This document shows, one piece after another, positions 39,301 through 46,438 of a stretch of 64,000 nt of DNA. The notes below the pieces were generated by a model. It saw only the letters and a program-made list of their open reading frames with translations, had not been told where the DNA came from and did no database searches. The stretch lies in assembly GCF_002776525.5 (NCBI RefSeq), contig NC_045449.1:3211256-3275255 (forward strand). The letters run 5' to 3'. The DNA comes from Piliocolobus tephrosceles (lineage: Eukaryota > Chordata > Mammalia > Primates > Cercopithecidae). Position 1 is the stretch's first letter. Each line of letters begins with the position of its first letter. A program made the translations under genes and the position numbers.

Positions 39301-41388
39301 TATATTTCAGAATGTCTGCCTGCCCATTCCTTTTGCAGAGGAAAGTAAAAAGTCAACAACAACCATTAAGACCTCCCAGCACCCACCAAACCTCAGCTAA
39401 CTGGTTCAGGGATAAATTACAATTTTCTATAATCCTAGTTTGCATTTCCTGAAAATTTTTACCTTATTAATTTTCTTACCTGTAGGTAGAGGAGGAAAAT
39501 CATAATTGTCAGAAGGGGTACTGATACCTGGATCGTCTTTAAGTGGATTAGAAGTTAATGGCTGTCTGTTCCTCTTTTTCTGATTGAACAATGGAACAGG
39601 CAAACAGCCTAAATTGAATGTACCAATAAATTAGTACATAATAGACAAATAAGCAGATCTAGTTGTAAAATAATTACTAGTCTATAATAATACACACTTT
39701 AAATGTATCTACTTCTATATGCTAATATACTTATAGATTTCTATAACCTTGGATTGACTTTTCCATTCTTTTTAAGATCCTGAATAGCCTAATTTGTTTC
39801 TTCAAAAACTTTTTCTTATTCTACCCTAACAGTTTTAATTCCTCTCGTATGGACGTAATTCCCATCTCCTCCCTCATCCCTCAATCTTTCCAAATCCACT
39901 TTTCTTTTTCCTTATCCCCCTCCTGTGCTTGCCTGTTACTGTATCAACTGCAGGGGACCTTTGCAGTACAACAGAGGTGAGGAAGAACCAAACTCTGAAC
40001 CGTGCTTTGGACAATAGCAGCACGCCCTTTTGGGCCTTGGTTCTCAAAGTTTCACTGGACTAAGATTTATCTGGAATTCTGCTTAATGTGTAGGTTCCTA
40101 GACTCCACTCTCATAGACTTTATTTCAATAGATTTAGCCTGGAACTCAAAACTCTGCAACTTTAACAAGCACCCCAGGTGTCTGTAATTATATATTTTGT
40201 GGATCATTTTGAGAATGCCTTAGAGAGTAATAATATCCAGTCCAAATGAGAATAAATACTACTACCAATTCCTCCAGATGGTGGATCTAGGATCTCAATT
40301 CAGGCCAAAAGTCACAAAATATAAACTTTAAAACTTAGGGAACTCGAAGGGAAAAGAAGTTCAAATAGCTTGTGCATTACTATAGAGCAAGTCAGTGGAA
40401 GAATCCAGATAGGACCCAAGATTCCTAAATGTCAGTTCAGATCTCTTGCCACTGTACCATTCTCTAACTGGTCATCATTAATTGTTCTACAGGCAAACAC
40501 AGACTCTGTGAAAACTCTCTGATTAAAGGCTGGGAGAATTATGTGGGCTCTGGAATCAGACCACCTGGGTCTGAATTATGACTTCAAAGTAGGTTTGAAT
40601 TACAACTTCAGAGTATGATCTTCAGCAATTTCCCTAAACTCTTTGTGCCAATATGACATACACTGATAGCATAATGATTAAGAGCAGGGACTAAGGGCCA
40701 GATTCCTAGGTTCAAATTCTAATTCTGCTACTTCATGGATTACTTATTTAACCTCTTTTAGCCTTGGTTTTCTCATCTGAAGAACAGAAATGATTGTAAT
40801 AACCTATCTCAGAGTATTGGTGTAAAGATTAAATAAATTAATATATATAATCAATGTCTTGAATACAGTTAATCCACCATAAATAATAGTTACTATTATC
40901 TTCATTACGCATCATTATTCCCCTGGTTCTCATCATCCTTGCCCTCTGTCTTTATACTAATAAATTGGGAAAGCAAAAATGATAGGAGAAGCTATTAGAA
41001 AGACAGAAGTGCTTCTAGAAATATATTTTAACAAGTTAAGTCACAAATACAAACAAAACAGATCTATTTCTTTGTTTTCAGTTGTAAAGCATAGAATAAC
41101 TCAAGCACATCGAATTTGTAGAAAGAACATCAAAATAAATCTAAGAAAGTTTGATCTTACTCGCACCTCTACCACTAAATGTTTTGTCTTGAGTAAGTTA
41201 TTTTACTTCCTTGGACCTAAAAAGAGGCTAGATTAACTGTTCAATCTATTTTAAATTTATTTCCAATGTTATATCTATAACTATACAAGCTTTATATGCT
41301 ATATAGAAAATATAGAAAATTTAAAAATAAAAAGTTGTTCAATACCTGCTGTACTTCGAGCTGAATTTTCATTTAGGCTTCGCTTCAT
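18120..41388 (-). CDS. SPATA22: SPATA22, meiosis-specific recombination factor (complete CDS, 8 coding exons)
   Basis: Coding exons on the minus strand, in transcript order: 41388-41346, 39608-39480, 37608-37548, 37419-37324, 27044-26702, 24495-24366, 21218-21121, 18311-18120. Their lengths (43, 129, 61, 96, 343, 130, 98, 192) sum to 1092 nt, that is 363 residues plus TAA, equal to the human length as I remember it. Every intron starts GT and ends AG and the phases agree. The protein begins MKRSLNENSARSTAGCLP and ends YYINVMNET. From family knowledge, SPATA22 pairs with MEIOB and acts with RPA on single-stranded DNA during meiotic strand exchange in germ cells. The C-terminal third carries the conserved partner-binding region. 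No frameshift or premature stop is seen. The likely promoter is the CpG block at 43.2-43.97 kb. Confidence 0.96.
18312..19085. other. SPATA22 intron, unassigned part
   Basis: Intronic sequence beside the last coding exon. No repeat family or RNA gene is recognised. Confidence 0.5.
19086..20110 (+). mobile_element. Old L1M ORF2 3' end and 3' UTR
   Basis: The plus strand reads as the diverged C-terminal part of L1 ORF2, with a 'GACCCAGCAATTTTACTTCT' block near 19580, followed by an L1M-style 3' UTR to about 20110. It is dead and lies in a SPATA22 intron, antisense to the gene. Confidence 0.75.
20145..20395 (+). repeat. MIR SINE
   Basis: Diverged MIR core: 'CATCATTTAATCTCCTTAAC' near 20203, then CCATTTTATAGATTTT and an 'AAGTCATAAAACTAG' segment near 20308 leading to an AATCCAAGTCTGATTTC end. 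This is the usual order of MIR landmarks. Confidence 0.65.
20440..20985 (+). repeat. L2 LINE 3' end
   Basis: L2 landmarks in order: a 'GAAAATCTTTCCCTGA' block near 20745, 'TTACAAACTCCTTGAGAG' near 20867, and 'CAGCACAGTACCTGGCACAT' at 20932 followed by AGTAGACTCTTCATAG. It is intronic. The small ORF at 20453-20695 belongs to this old repeat. Confidence 0.75.
21121..21218 (-). CDS. SPATA22: SPATA22 coding exon, residues 268-300
   Basis: 98 nt exon with acceptor TTAG before CTGTTCTTGATTCAGC and donor GTGAGT after a GAAATT end. It completes the split Ala codon and encodes VLDSAVTPGPYYSKTFLMRD and the following residues to FYEI. It ends in phase 0, matching the next exon. Confidence 0.95.
21219..21670. 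other. SPATA22 intron, unassigned part
   Basis: No repeat family or gene is recognised; AT-rich intronic DNA. Confidence 0.4.
21671..21965 (-). mobile_element. L1 3' UTR fragment (antisense)
   Basis: The reverse complement corresponds to the same L1 3' UTR segment seen on the plus strand at about 34020-34250 (shared GTAGAT...AAGTG, TTAATATTAT and ATATATAAT-type phrases). It is intronic and 5'-truncated. Confidence 0.6.
21966..23774. other. SPATA22 intron, mostly unassigned
   Basis: It holds a 23-base T run at 22641-22663 and an AT/TG microsatellite patch at about 23688-23750. No gene, RNA or named repeat is otherwise supported. Confidence 0.4.
23688..23750. repeat. AT/TG-rich microsatellite
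   Basis: Short runs of TATA, CACA and TGTG alternate, for example 'TATATATATGTGTGTGTATA'. Likely variable in length between individuals. Confidence 0.7.
23778..24222 (-). mobile_element. MLT1-type MaLR LTR remnant (strand uncertain)
   Basis: The start 'TGTATCAGGTTCCTATTGCT', a 'GGCTTAAAACAACAC' box, 'GTTATGGAGGTCAGAAGTC', 'CTTAATTACATCTGCAAAG' and an 'AATAAGG'-like end follow the order found in MaLR LTRs. Diverged solitary LTR in a SPATA22 intron. The family level is sound; the subfamily and strand are uncertain. Confidence 0.55.
24366..24495 (-). CDS. SPATA22: SPATA22 coding exon, residues 225-267
   Basis: 130 nt exon with acceptor AAAAG before GAAACCTCATTG and donor GTAGGT after GTATTAG. 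It encodes ETSLFQLQFKEKANSLRIIS and on to KTVLLFEVL, plus the first base of an Ala codon. It starts in phase 0 and ends in phase 1, matching its neighbours. Confidence 0.95.
24496..26149. other. SPATA22 intron with old tracking-type repeats
   Basis: Two related stretches at about 24725-24880 and 24860-25060 carry ATTCATTCATTC and 'CTGGGCACCTACCAAATGCC' phrases typical of ancient MIR/L2-era repeats. The rest (25060-26149) shows no recognisable gene or element. Confidence 0.4.
26150..26372 (-). repeat. hAT-type DNA transposon remnant
   Basis: The phrases 'CTGCCATCTGTTTGTGTAAA', GGAGGACAGCCGTGCCCATTC, 'GGCAGAGTTGAGTAGT' and 'CTGGCCCTTTATAGAAAATG' occur in the order known for a common hAT non-autonomous element, ending with GTTTGCTGACCTCTG. 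Strand is given relative to the usual consensus as I remember it. Confidence 0.6.
26702..27044 (-). CDS. SPATA22: SPATA22 largest coding exon, residues 110-224
   Basis: 343 nt exon with acceptor TTACAG before CTACAGAGATG and donor GTAAAT after CTGAAG. It completes a split Ser codon, then reads YRDDNKNTSLKTWNKNDFKP and continues to IPEDNTLK. This is a polar, low-complexity middle part of the protein, rich in N, K, Q and S. It starts in phase 2 and ends in phase 0. Confidence 0.96.
27190..27352 (+). repeat. MIR SINE
   Basis: MIR landmarks: CAACAACCCTACAATGTATTATTACC, CAGATGAGAAGACTG and 'TTGTCCAAAGTCATACAGG', then AGAACCGAGG. Diverged, in the long fifth SPATA22 coding intron. Confidence 0.65.
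27353..27763. other. SPATA22 intron, unassigned part
   Basis: No repeat family or gene recognised. Confidence 0.4.
27764..28090 (-). repeat. Old Alu (AluJ-like, antisense) with target-site duplication
   Basis: Inverted, strongly diverged Alu from a T-rich head to 'CACCATTCCCAGCC'. The short direct repeat CACAAATTCTT flanks both ends, near 27765 and 28079. Confidence 0.85.
28091..28440. other. SPATA22 intron, unassigned part
   Basis: AT-rich DNA with a repeated TAGTATAAAATA motif near 28265-28300. Nothing else is recognised. Confidence 0.4.
28441..28545 (-). repeat. Alu-like fragment (antisense)
   Basis: Carries 'CAAGTGATTCTCCTGCCTCA' and GTAGTTGGCACTACAGG, as in the left part of an inverted Alu, but is short and truncated. 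Confidence 0.5.
28860..28948 (+). repeat. Tigger1-type DNA transposon end
   Basis: The phrases 'CAATAAAGCAAAGTGCAATA' and GAGGTATACCTAT match the terminal inverted-repeat end of Tigger1. It abuts the L1 that starts at about 28950. Confidence 0.65.
29600..29883 (+). repeat. Alu (sense) inside L1
   Basis: Starts at GCCGGGCTTGGTGGC and ends at 'GAGACTCCATCTCAATTT'. The sequence GAAAATGGAAAAA occurs on both sides and is the likely target-site duplication. The poly(A) tail is nearly lost. Confidence 0.9.
30221..30528 (+). repeat. Alu (sense) inside L1
   Basis: Starts 'GGCACCAGGCGAGGTGGCTC', ends in an A-rich tail broken by G. It also lies in L1 ORF2. Confidence 0.92.
31532..31757. repeat. Small TA-flanked DNA transposon inside L1
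   Basis: A foldback-like element rich in 'CAGATTT' and 'AAATCTG' repeats interrupts L1 ORF2 between ACATAGT and TCTTGGAAGTCCTAG. It is flanked by TA on both sides. TA flanks and the termini suggest a Tc1/mariner (Tigger-like) non-autonomous element; the family name is not certain. Confidence 0.6.
33358..33702 (+). repeat. Alu (sense) with long A-rich tail inside L1
   Basis: The body starts at GGCCAGGCACGGTGG and the tail runs over 33653-33702 with a few C's. It lies in the C-terminal part of L1 ORF2. Confidence 0.92.
34267..34558 (-). repeat. Alu (antisense) at L1 3' end
   Basis: Inverted Alu from 'TTTTTTTGAAACAGG' to 'GAGCCACCGCTTCCGGCC', directly following the A tail of the L1. Confidence 0.92.
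34559..35359. other. SPATA22 intron, unassigned part
   Basis: No repeat family or gene is recognised. Confidence 0.4.
35360..35651 (+). repeat. Old Alu (AluJ-like, sense)
   Basis: Starts 'GAGCACAATAGTGTATACC' and ends 'GCAAGATCCAGTCTC' plus an A tail. Many differences from the AluS and AluY consensus suggest AluJ. Confidence 0.85.
35652..35924. other. SPATA22 intron, unassigned part
   Basis: No repeat family or gene is recognised. Confidence 0.4.
35925..36112. repeat. Foldback (MITE-like) DNA element
   Basis: Arms of about 57 bases at 35944-36000 and 36016-36072 are imperfect inverted repeats (AGGATGGCCAGTTAAAC against the complement AGGATGCCCAGTTAAAT). A shorter outer match (GCTGCCAGA against the complement of TCTGGCAACT) extends the palindrome. 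This is the shape of a small non-autonomous DNA transposon; the family is not named. Confidence 0.65.
36113..37323. other. SPATA22 intron, unassigned part
   Basis: A purine-rich GAAGAAG/GGAGG patch lies at about 37228-37312 next to the exon. No gene or named repeat is seen. Confidence 0.4.
37324..37419 (-). CDS. SPATA22: SPATA22 coding exon, residues 78-109
   Basis: 96 nt exon with acceptor AAAG before GCAAATACCAC and donor GTGAGT after GGTTGGAG. It reads QIPHSVSRPLRSQESIFNSI and on to RSQGGW and the first two bases of a Ser codon. It is separated from the preceding exon by an intron of only 128 bases. Confidence 0.94.
37548..37608 (-). CDS. SPATA22: SPATA22 coding exon, residues 58-78
   Basis: 61 nt exon with acceptor TTGAG before ATTGGGCC and donor GTATGT after ACACTGG. 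It reads (D)WAWEAMNAELAPVMKTVDTG. The phases 1 and 2 fit both neighbours. Confidence 0.93.
37609..38080. other. SPATA22 intron, unassigned part
   Basis: No repeat family or gene is recognised. Confidence 0.4.
38081..38699. repeat. Tigger-class DNA transposon (non-autonomous)
   Basis: Left end CAGTCATGTCTCACTTAATG; the right end reads CAGCCATGCACTGCATAACA on the complement, an imperfect terminal inverted repeat. The inner sequence, with GAGTGTACTTACACAAA, CCTAGGCTACA and GTACAGTAAAAAT, is typical of a Tigger-related family. Internal deletion; no transposase frame. Confidence 0.7.
38700..39479. other. SPATA22 intron, unassigned part
   Basis: AT-rich intronic DNA; nothing recognised. Confidence 0.4.
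39480..39608 (-). CDS. SPATA22: SPATA22 coding exon, residues 15-57
   Basis: 129 nt exon with acceptor TTTAG before GCTGTTTGCC and donor GTAAGA. It completes a split Gly codon, then reads CLPVPLFNQKKRNRQPLTSN and on to NYDFPPLPT plus the first base of the next codon. The basic KKRNR stretch could act in nuclear import (inference). Confidence 0.95.
39609..40309. other. SPATA22 intron, unassigned part
   Basis: No repeat family or gene is recognised. Confidence 0.4.
40310..40890 (+). repeat. Cluster of MIR-type SINE fragments
   Basis: Three MIR-like pieces: about 40320-40470 (AGCAAGTCAGTGGAAG, GATAGGACCCAAGATTCC), 40546-40645 (GGCTCTGGAATCAGACCACC) and 40665-40890 (GATTAAGAGCAGGGACTAAG, 'TTAACCTCTTTTAGCC', TCTCATCTGAAGAACAG). 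They lie end to end in the intron. Confidence 0.65.
40891..41345. other. SPATA22 intron, unassigned part
   Basis: Includes an 85-codon chance frame at 40979-41236 on the opposite strand with no family features. Confidence 0.4.
41346..41388 (-). CDS. SPATA22: SPATA22 first coding exon, residues 1-14
   Basis: ATG at 41388-41386 in the context GGAAATGAAG. It encodes MKRSLNENSARSTA plus one base, then donor GTATT. The exon begins upstream at a probable acceptor (TTATAG before ATTTTG), leaving 18 bases of 5' UTR (41389-41406) in this exon. A further upstream non-coding exon is therefore required. Confidence 0.93.
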
Positions 41389-41406
41389 TTCCTTCAATAT
41401 CAAAAT

Positions 41407-41918
41407 CTATAAATTTTTCTTCAGCATTCCAAATTTATGACATCGTCCCAACAGACCTACAAAGAAAGAAACTTATAACTCATATTGTCTCAACTACAAA
41501 ACCAAATCCTCAGCCCAGTGATTACTGAAATTATGGTTTTAAACTACTTTCAAACCTGATCATGTAAACACTTTAGGGAGTCCTTTGCTTTCTAAGAGTT
41601 TACAACATAATCCACTTTTCCAACTCTGTTCCAATTAAGTTATGACTAGGGCAACTGTAACCTTGCTTCCTAAACATATGTGCAGTTTTTCACACAGTAT
41701 ATGTAATTTATTTCAGAATCCAGCACCCACAAAGAGAATTCTGAACCACATCTATAAAGAAGAAAACGGACCACAGCGTTGACAAACATACATGCTTCCA
41801 ACGCCAGGGAGGAAACACAGTATTTAGCCACTGGGAACTTCCTCCATGCCCCACTTTAAGGCATTGTACAGGTCATCTGCCTTTGCATCAGTTTGAAACT
41901 CCTGGATTACATAATACC
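41407..41918. other. SPATA22 5' intron, unassigned part
   Basis: Sequence between the first coding exon and the inferred upstream exon. Nothing is recognised. Confidence 0.4.
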
Positions 41919-42191
41919 AAAGACTAAGTCTTCCTGAGGTTAGGAGTTGAAGACCAGCCTGGCCAACATGCAGAAAGCCCATCTCTACTAAAAATACAAA
42001 ATTAACCGGGAGTGGTGGCAGGTGCCTGTAATCCCAGCTACTCGGGAGGCTGAGGCAGGAGAATCGCTTGAGCCCTAGAGGCCGAAGTTGCAGTGAGCCA
42101 AGATTGTGCCACTGCACTCCAGCCTGGGCAACAAGAGCCAGACTCCATTTCAAAAAAAAAAAGAAAAAAAGAAAGAAAGACTAAATCCTCC
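41919..42191 (+). repeat. 5'-truncated Alu with target-site duplication
   Basis: The Alu body begins at about 41935 inside the left monomer. AAAGACTAAGTCTTCC at 41919-41934 and AAAGACTAAATCCTCC at 42176-42191 are matching flanks with two differences. The tail is A-rich with G's. Confidence 0.88.
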
Positions 42192-42530
42192 CTTCATATC
42201 CAGAATAAGTGTAATGACAAGTTTCCACTCCATTTCCACAACTTCAACAAGTGAAACAAGTTTTTCCTTAGTTTTCTTCTTTTACAACAGAATTTCTCCT
42301 GTAATTTTGCATGTTTAGCCCCCTAACACATTTCAACCCCAATCTAATTCAACAAACACTTGCCCACTGCATGAAGAGGTAAGATACAAACCCAAACCAG
42401 GTAACTTCTGTTCTAAATTCACGACCCAGTGAGACAGAGAGACGGACACATACACAACTAAGCAATAATGCAAGTCAGCCCAAGGTGCTAATTTTCAAAT
42501 ATCGTTGGTAAAAATAAAACTTGGGAAACA
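42192..42530. other. SPATA22 5' intron, unassigned part
   Basis: Nothing is recognised between the two Alus. Confidence 0.4.
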
Positions 42531-42843
42531 GGCCGGGCACGGTGGCTCACGCCTGTAATCCCAGCACTTTGGGAGGCTGAGGTGGGCGGATCACGAGGTC
42601 AGGAGATCGAGACCATCCTGGCTAACACAGTGAAACCCCGTCTTTACTAAAAAATACAAAAAAAAGAGCCAGGCGTGGTGGTGGCGCCTGCAGTCCCAGC
42701 TACTTGGGAGGCTGAGGCAGGGGAATGGCGTGAACCCGGGAGGCGGAGCTTGCAGGGAGCCGCGATCACGCCACCGCACTCCAGCCTGGGGCACAGAGCG
42801 AGACTCCGTCTAGGAAAAAAATGGAGGGAGGGAGGGAGGGAAC
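42531..42843 (+). repeat. AluY with GGGA-repeat tail
   Basis: Starts 'GGCCGGGCACGGTGGCTCAC' at 42531. The A tail is short and followed by (GGGA)n to about 42842. Confidence 0.92.
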
Positions 42844-43465
42844 GGAAGGGGAAGTAAAGGAAAATATTCTTGGTGCCAGCCTAGGAGCCACAACAGAGAT
42901 TCTGCCACTTTCTCTTCCAGTGCCAACTCACATCCTATATTTACAGGGGCTTATGAGGGCTATTATGTTTCTTAGGATCAAGCAAACTGAATGCACAACA
43001 ACAAAAAGGTTTTTAAGTGTCACATTCTCCCCGCGGGACCATTTATCCTGAGAGCGGGGACCTTCATCTACCCGCAACCCCAGCTTCCGAACGGACCTAA
43101 GTGGCCTCAGTAATGGGGCTGGTGGCATTCACGTGCAACAAGTGTGCTCCATCTGCACACACACACCACCCACACCACCCACAACAGCCACGGCCTAAAA
43201 TCGCGGCCTGTTTTGGCTCCTGACGCGGGCGCGAGAGAAGAAGCTCTACTCAAGTTCAGACGCTCTTCCAAAGGCCTCTCCTGACCCGCCCACGGAGTGG
43301 GGGCGGTTTGGTATCAACACAGTCTTTCTCCTCTAGGCCCTCCTGCCAACACGACGCACAATTTTCGCCCTCGGTTTCCCTCGCCTCCGTCAACCGTCGT
43401 CCAGGCAGCCCCGTCAGCAACGGCCAGTTGTTCCCGCCTGCGAAGAAACCGCGGGCATCAGGCTG

Positions 43466-43476
43466 TGCGCAGGCGC
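43466..43476. promoter_or_regulatory. NRF1-type motif
   Basis: TGCGCAGGCGC matches the NRF1 consensus. It lies 18-19 bases left of a second copy in the CpG block. Confidence 0.65.
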
Positions 43477-43483
43477 CGCGGAC

Positions 43484-43495
43484 CGCGCAGGCGCA
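43484..43495. promoter_or_regulatory. Second NRF1-type motif
   Basis: CGCGCAGGCGCA matches the NRF1 consensus core GCGCAnGCGC. Paired with the copy at 43466. Confidence 0.65.
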
Positions 43496-43559
43496 GAGGC
43501 CGCCTCCTGGGTGCGATGGCGTCGTCGCGGCCTCCCTGGCTGCGTTTGGCCGGACGCGA

Positions 43560-43567
43560 TGACGTTA
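43560..43567. promoter_or_regulatory. CRE-like site TGACGTTA
   Basis: One base short of the palindromic CRE. CREB/CREM-type factors bind such sites and CREM is prominent in testis genes (family knowledge). Its use here is inference. Confidence 0.4.
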
Positions 43568-44084
43568 ACGCGCTTCCTTGGCGTTCTCACGCTGTGGGCG
43601 CAGGGATGGCTCCAACTCCTTACAGTTTGGCCCAGAGAGGAAAGGAGACTGTCCCGTGACTGGAGAGACAGGGGCCGATCTCCTGCCCAACCGGCCTCAG
43701 CCCCAGCATCGCCCAAAAAGTGTGCCCCGCTTCCCCCGCAACCCTGGCCCTTTCTGAGGGTCCAGACATCGTTTGTTAGATGCTGGTGGCCACCCAGAGT
43801 GTGCCCAGAGATTGCCTCGAAGGCCACCCGAGGGGTCTGTCTCCGTTTCTGGTTCGGATCAGGGTCAGGGACTCTGAGTCCCCAGGAGGCTGGGGACAGA
43901 GCTGAAGCCCGGGTTCAGATGGCGGCCATGGAAGACGGAGAGCAGTCAGCTAGGCAGGGCCGGGGCTGCGGCAGCTTGCGGGAGGGAAGCGCCCGTGAGC
44001 CGCAGAGACGCTCTGCAGGGGAAGCCGCGTGGTGTGCGACCTTGGGCGTTGAGCTCCAGGCTTCCTGGCAAAGAAGACTGTGGA

Positions 44085-44335
44085 TTCCTGGCCCTGTGAC
44101 CTTGGGCAAGTTCCTTACTGAACACCCTCAGGACCTACCAGTAAAAATACAATAACAACAATCGCCCTCAAAATACTAAAAGAGGAAATAGACAATCCTG
44201 GCACACAGTAAATGCCCAGTAAATGTTAGCCCTTATTTAATACGAATAACAGTAGCTGTCATTTATCCGGAATTTACTGTGGGCCAGGTAGTGGATTGCA
44301 GTTCTGAGTTCAAAGCCCATGTTTTGCTGTTACCG
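44085..44335 (+). repeat. MIR SINE
   Basis: 'CCTGTGACCTTGGGCAAGTT' at 44093 and later 'CTGGCACACAGTAAATGCCC' are MIR landmarks; an additional MIR/L2-like bit follows to about 44300. It overlaps the end of the long plus-strand frame at 43511-44155. Confidence 0.65.
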
Positions 44336-44456
44336 TATCTTCTAACCATTTGAAGACTGGGATAGGGAAGGGCTGGGAGATGAAAGAAAGATTGTTAGTA
44401 AAGGCCTAGGCCTGTAAGACCATAGGTATTTTAGTAGTTGCTTTGAAAACTAAAGT

Positions 44457-44819
44457 AGAGTGTTAGAAAATAGGCCGGGCACGGTGGCTCACGCCTATAA
44501 TCCCAGCACTTTGGGAGGCCGAGGCGGGCAGATCATGAGGTCAGGAGATCGAGACCATCCTGGCCAACACGGTGAAACCCCATCTCTACTAACAAAAAAT
44601 ACAAAAAAAAAAAAAAAAAAATTAGCCTGGGGTGGTGGCGAGCGCCCGTAGTCCCAGCTACTCAGGAAGCTGAGGCAGGAGAATGGCGTGAACCCGGGAG
44701 GCGGAGCTTGCAGTGAGCCCAGATCACGCCACTGCACTCCAGCCTGGGCAACAGAGTGAGACTCTGTCTCAAAAAATAAAAAAAAAAAATTAAAAAAAAA
44801 AGGAGAGTGTTAGAAAATA
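44457..44819 (+). repeat. AluY with 16 bp target-site duplication
   Basis: Body from 44473. AGAGTGTTAGAAAATA occurs at 44457-44472 and 44804-44819, a perfect duplication. The middle A-rich linker is expanded to about 20 A's. Confidence 0.93.
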
Positions 44820-45098
44820 ATATTAGAAGTAGACCGAGACCAGATAATAGCAGACCTTGAATGCCAGATTAAGGAATAGCTTTCAAGGAATAGGGTCATC
44901 TTCTGGGAAGAAGAAGACTTGAAACAATAAAAATAAAACTTGTTATTTATCATGGTTCCAGAGAGGAGTTACCCAAAACATGAATAGAAGCTTCAGGGAA
45001 GCAGATCTTGACTTGATATCTACATACATATGTGCATACATTTACAACATTCCCCTACCCACCCCCAAAATAGATTTTTCATTAAAAAAAAAAAAAAA

Positions 45099-45404
45099 GG
45101 CCGGGCGCGGTGGCTCAAGCCTGTAATCCCAGCACTTTGGGAGGCCGAGATGGGTGGATCACGAGGTCAGGAGATCGAGACCATCCTGGCTAACACGGTG
45201 AAACCCCGTCTCTACTAAAAATACAACAAAACTAGCCGGGCGAGGTGGCGGGCGCCTGTAGTCCCAGCTACTCAGGAGGCTGAGGCAGGAGAATGGCGTA
45301 AACCCGGGAGGCGGAGCTTGCAGTGAGCTGAGATCCGGCCACGGCACTCCAGCCCGGGCGACAGAGCAAGACTCCGTCTCAAAAAAAAAAAAAAAAAAAA
45401 AAAA
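45099..45404 (+). repeat. Old World monkey-type AluY (AluYR-like)
   Basis: Carries CTCAAGC in box A, AACTAGCCGGG, GGCGTAAACCCGGG and GAGATCCGGCC, a combination I recall for cercopithecid AluYR. The tail has about 24 A's with almost no decay, which suggests a recent insertion. Confidence 0.85.
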
Positions 45405-45757
45405 CCTTAAGCCAGTTACTTCTGTAAGAACTGCAGAAGTGAGCAATATACAATCTTTGCCAGCAGTTTATAAACTTAATCTATTTTATACTTGTCTTGT
45501 TCTGGTTATCATTTATTTCCACCTGGAAAGTTCGTCAGGATGGGCCACAGGGAAGGAGAAGTGGTAAAAGTAGTTTGGTTACATAACTATTGAACATCGT
45601 ATTATGTATGAGACATCTTAAGTATAATATTTAACAAAAAAGCCTTCTTATCCCCCAATCATACTATTAGGAAACAACCCACCTTAAATTTGTCTCCTAC
45701 AAAATTTCTGGCAGTGATCTACTGGACAGCCATGACTGTGAAGTAAAACTTTGCTCT
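45405..45757. other. Intergenic DNA, nothing recognised
   Basis: Between two Alus; no gene or named repeat is seen. Confidence 0.4.
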
Positions 45758-46063
45758 CCTTTTGTTTTGTTTTGTTTTTGAGACGGAGTTTCGTTCTTGT
45801 TCCCCAGGTTGGAGTGCAATGGCACAATATCGGCTCACTGCAACCTCCGCCTTCCAGGTTCAAGGGATTCTCCTGCCTCAGCCTCCCGAGTAGCCAGGAT
45901 TACATGCACCTGCCACCACGCCCAGGTAATCTGGTATTTTTAGTAGGAATGGGATTTCACCATGTTGGCCAGGATGGGCTCGAACTCCAGACCTCAGGTG
46001 ATCCGCCCACCTCGGCCTCCCAAAGTGCTGGGATTACAAGCGTGAGACCACGTCTGGCCTCCT
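45758..46063 (-). repeat. Alu (antisense)
   Basis: (GTTTT)n head then inverted Alu to CACGTCTGGCC. The 147-codon plus frame at 45751-46194 is an Alu translation. Confidence 0.92.
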
Positions 46064-46189
46064 TTTGTTTTAAACTACATTATTTTATTAATACATCAGG
46101 CAACTCTATCCCACAAAAATTTGTAATGCTGGAAGTTATGCTTACTCTTTTAAGTACTTCAGCATATTATATATTCAACTTTATAATGA

Positions 46190-46438
46190 GATAGTGACAA
46201 CTCGAAAGGGTTTCACTTCGTATACTATCAGTTCGCTGAGAACTAATAAAAAAGTGTGGCTTTTGTGGGTCATCCCGAAAATCAAGTACACTTTGGGAAA
46301 CAGGGAGTTAAAAATCTTTCGGAAGTTAACTTGGTATAAGAGTATGAAAAGCCTCTGTTGCTCTAGTTCTGAGGAAATGCGCTCCTTTTTCCTAATAAAG
46401 CTTTCTACCGAAGACAAACTCTGTACACAATAAACAAG
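46190..46438 (+). other. Candidate upstream non-coding exon of ASPA
   Basis: A strong splice donor, ACAAG/GTAAGTAT, lies at 46438/46439 on the plus strand. The ASPA start-codon exon in turn is preceded by a good acceptor at 48413-48414. Together they predict a 5' non-coding exon ending at 46438, with a 1976-base intron. The left boundary (46190) is only a guess. No coding is implied. I could be wrong if ASPA transcription starts inside the 48.3 kb exon. Confidence 0.35.

Larger units (their letters stand above)
43196..43970. promoter_or_regulatory. CpG-rich promoter region, likely SPATA22
   Basis: CpG density jumps here compared with the surrounding AT-rich DNA, highest at 43200-43600. It lies about 1.8 kb upstream of the first SPATA22 coding exon, where a non-coding first exon is needed. 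It has no TATA box but two NRF1-type palindromes and a CRE-like site. It may be bidirectional, since ASPA is transcribed away from it on the plus strand starting several kb to the right. Confidence 0.7.

Noticed and set aside
43414..43827. 137-codon minus-strand frame in the CpG block
   Set aside because: GC-rich DNA yields long chance frames. No domain is seen, and it overlaps the plus-strand frame in the same area.
45751..46194. 147-codon plus-strand frame
   Set aside because: Most of it is the translation of an inverted Alu; the remainder has no family features.
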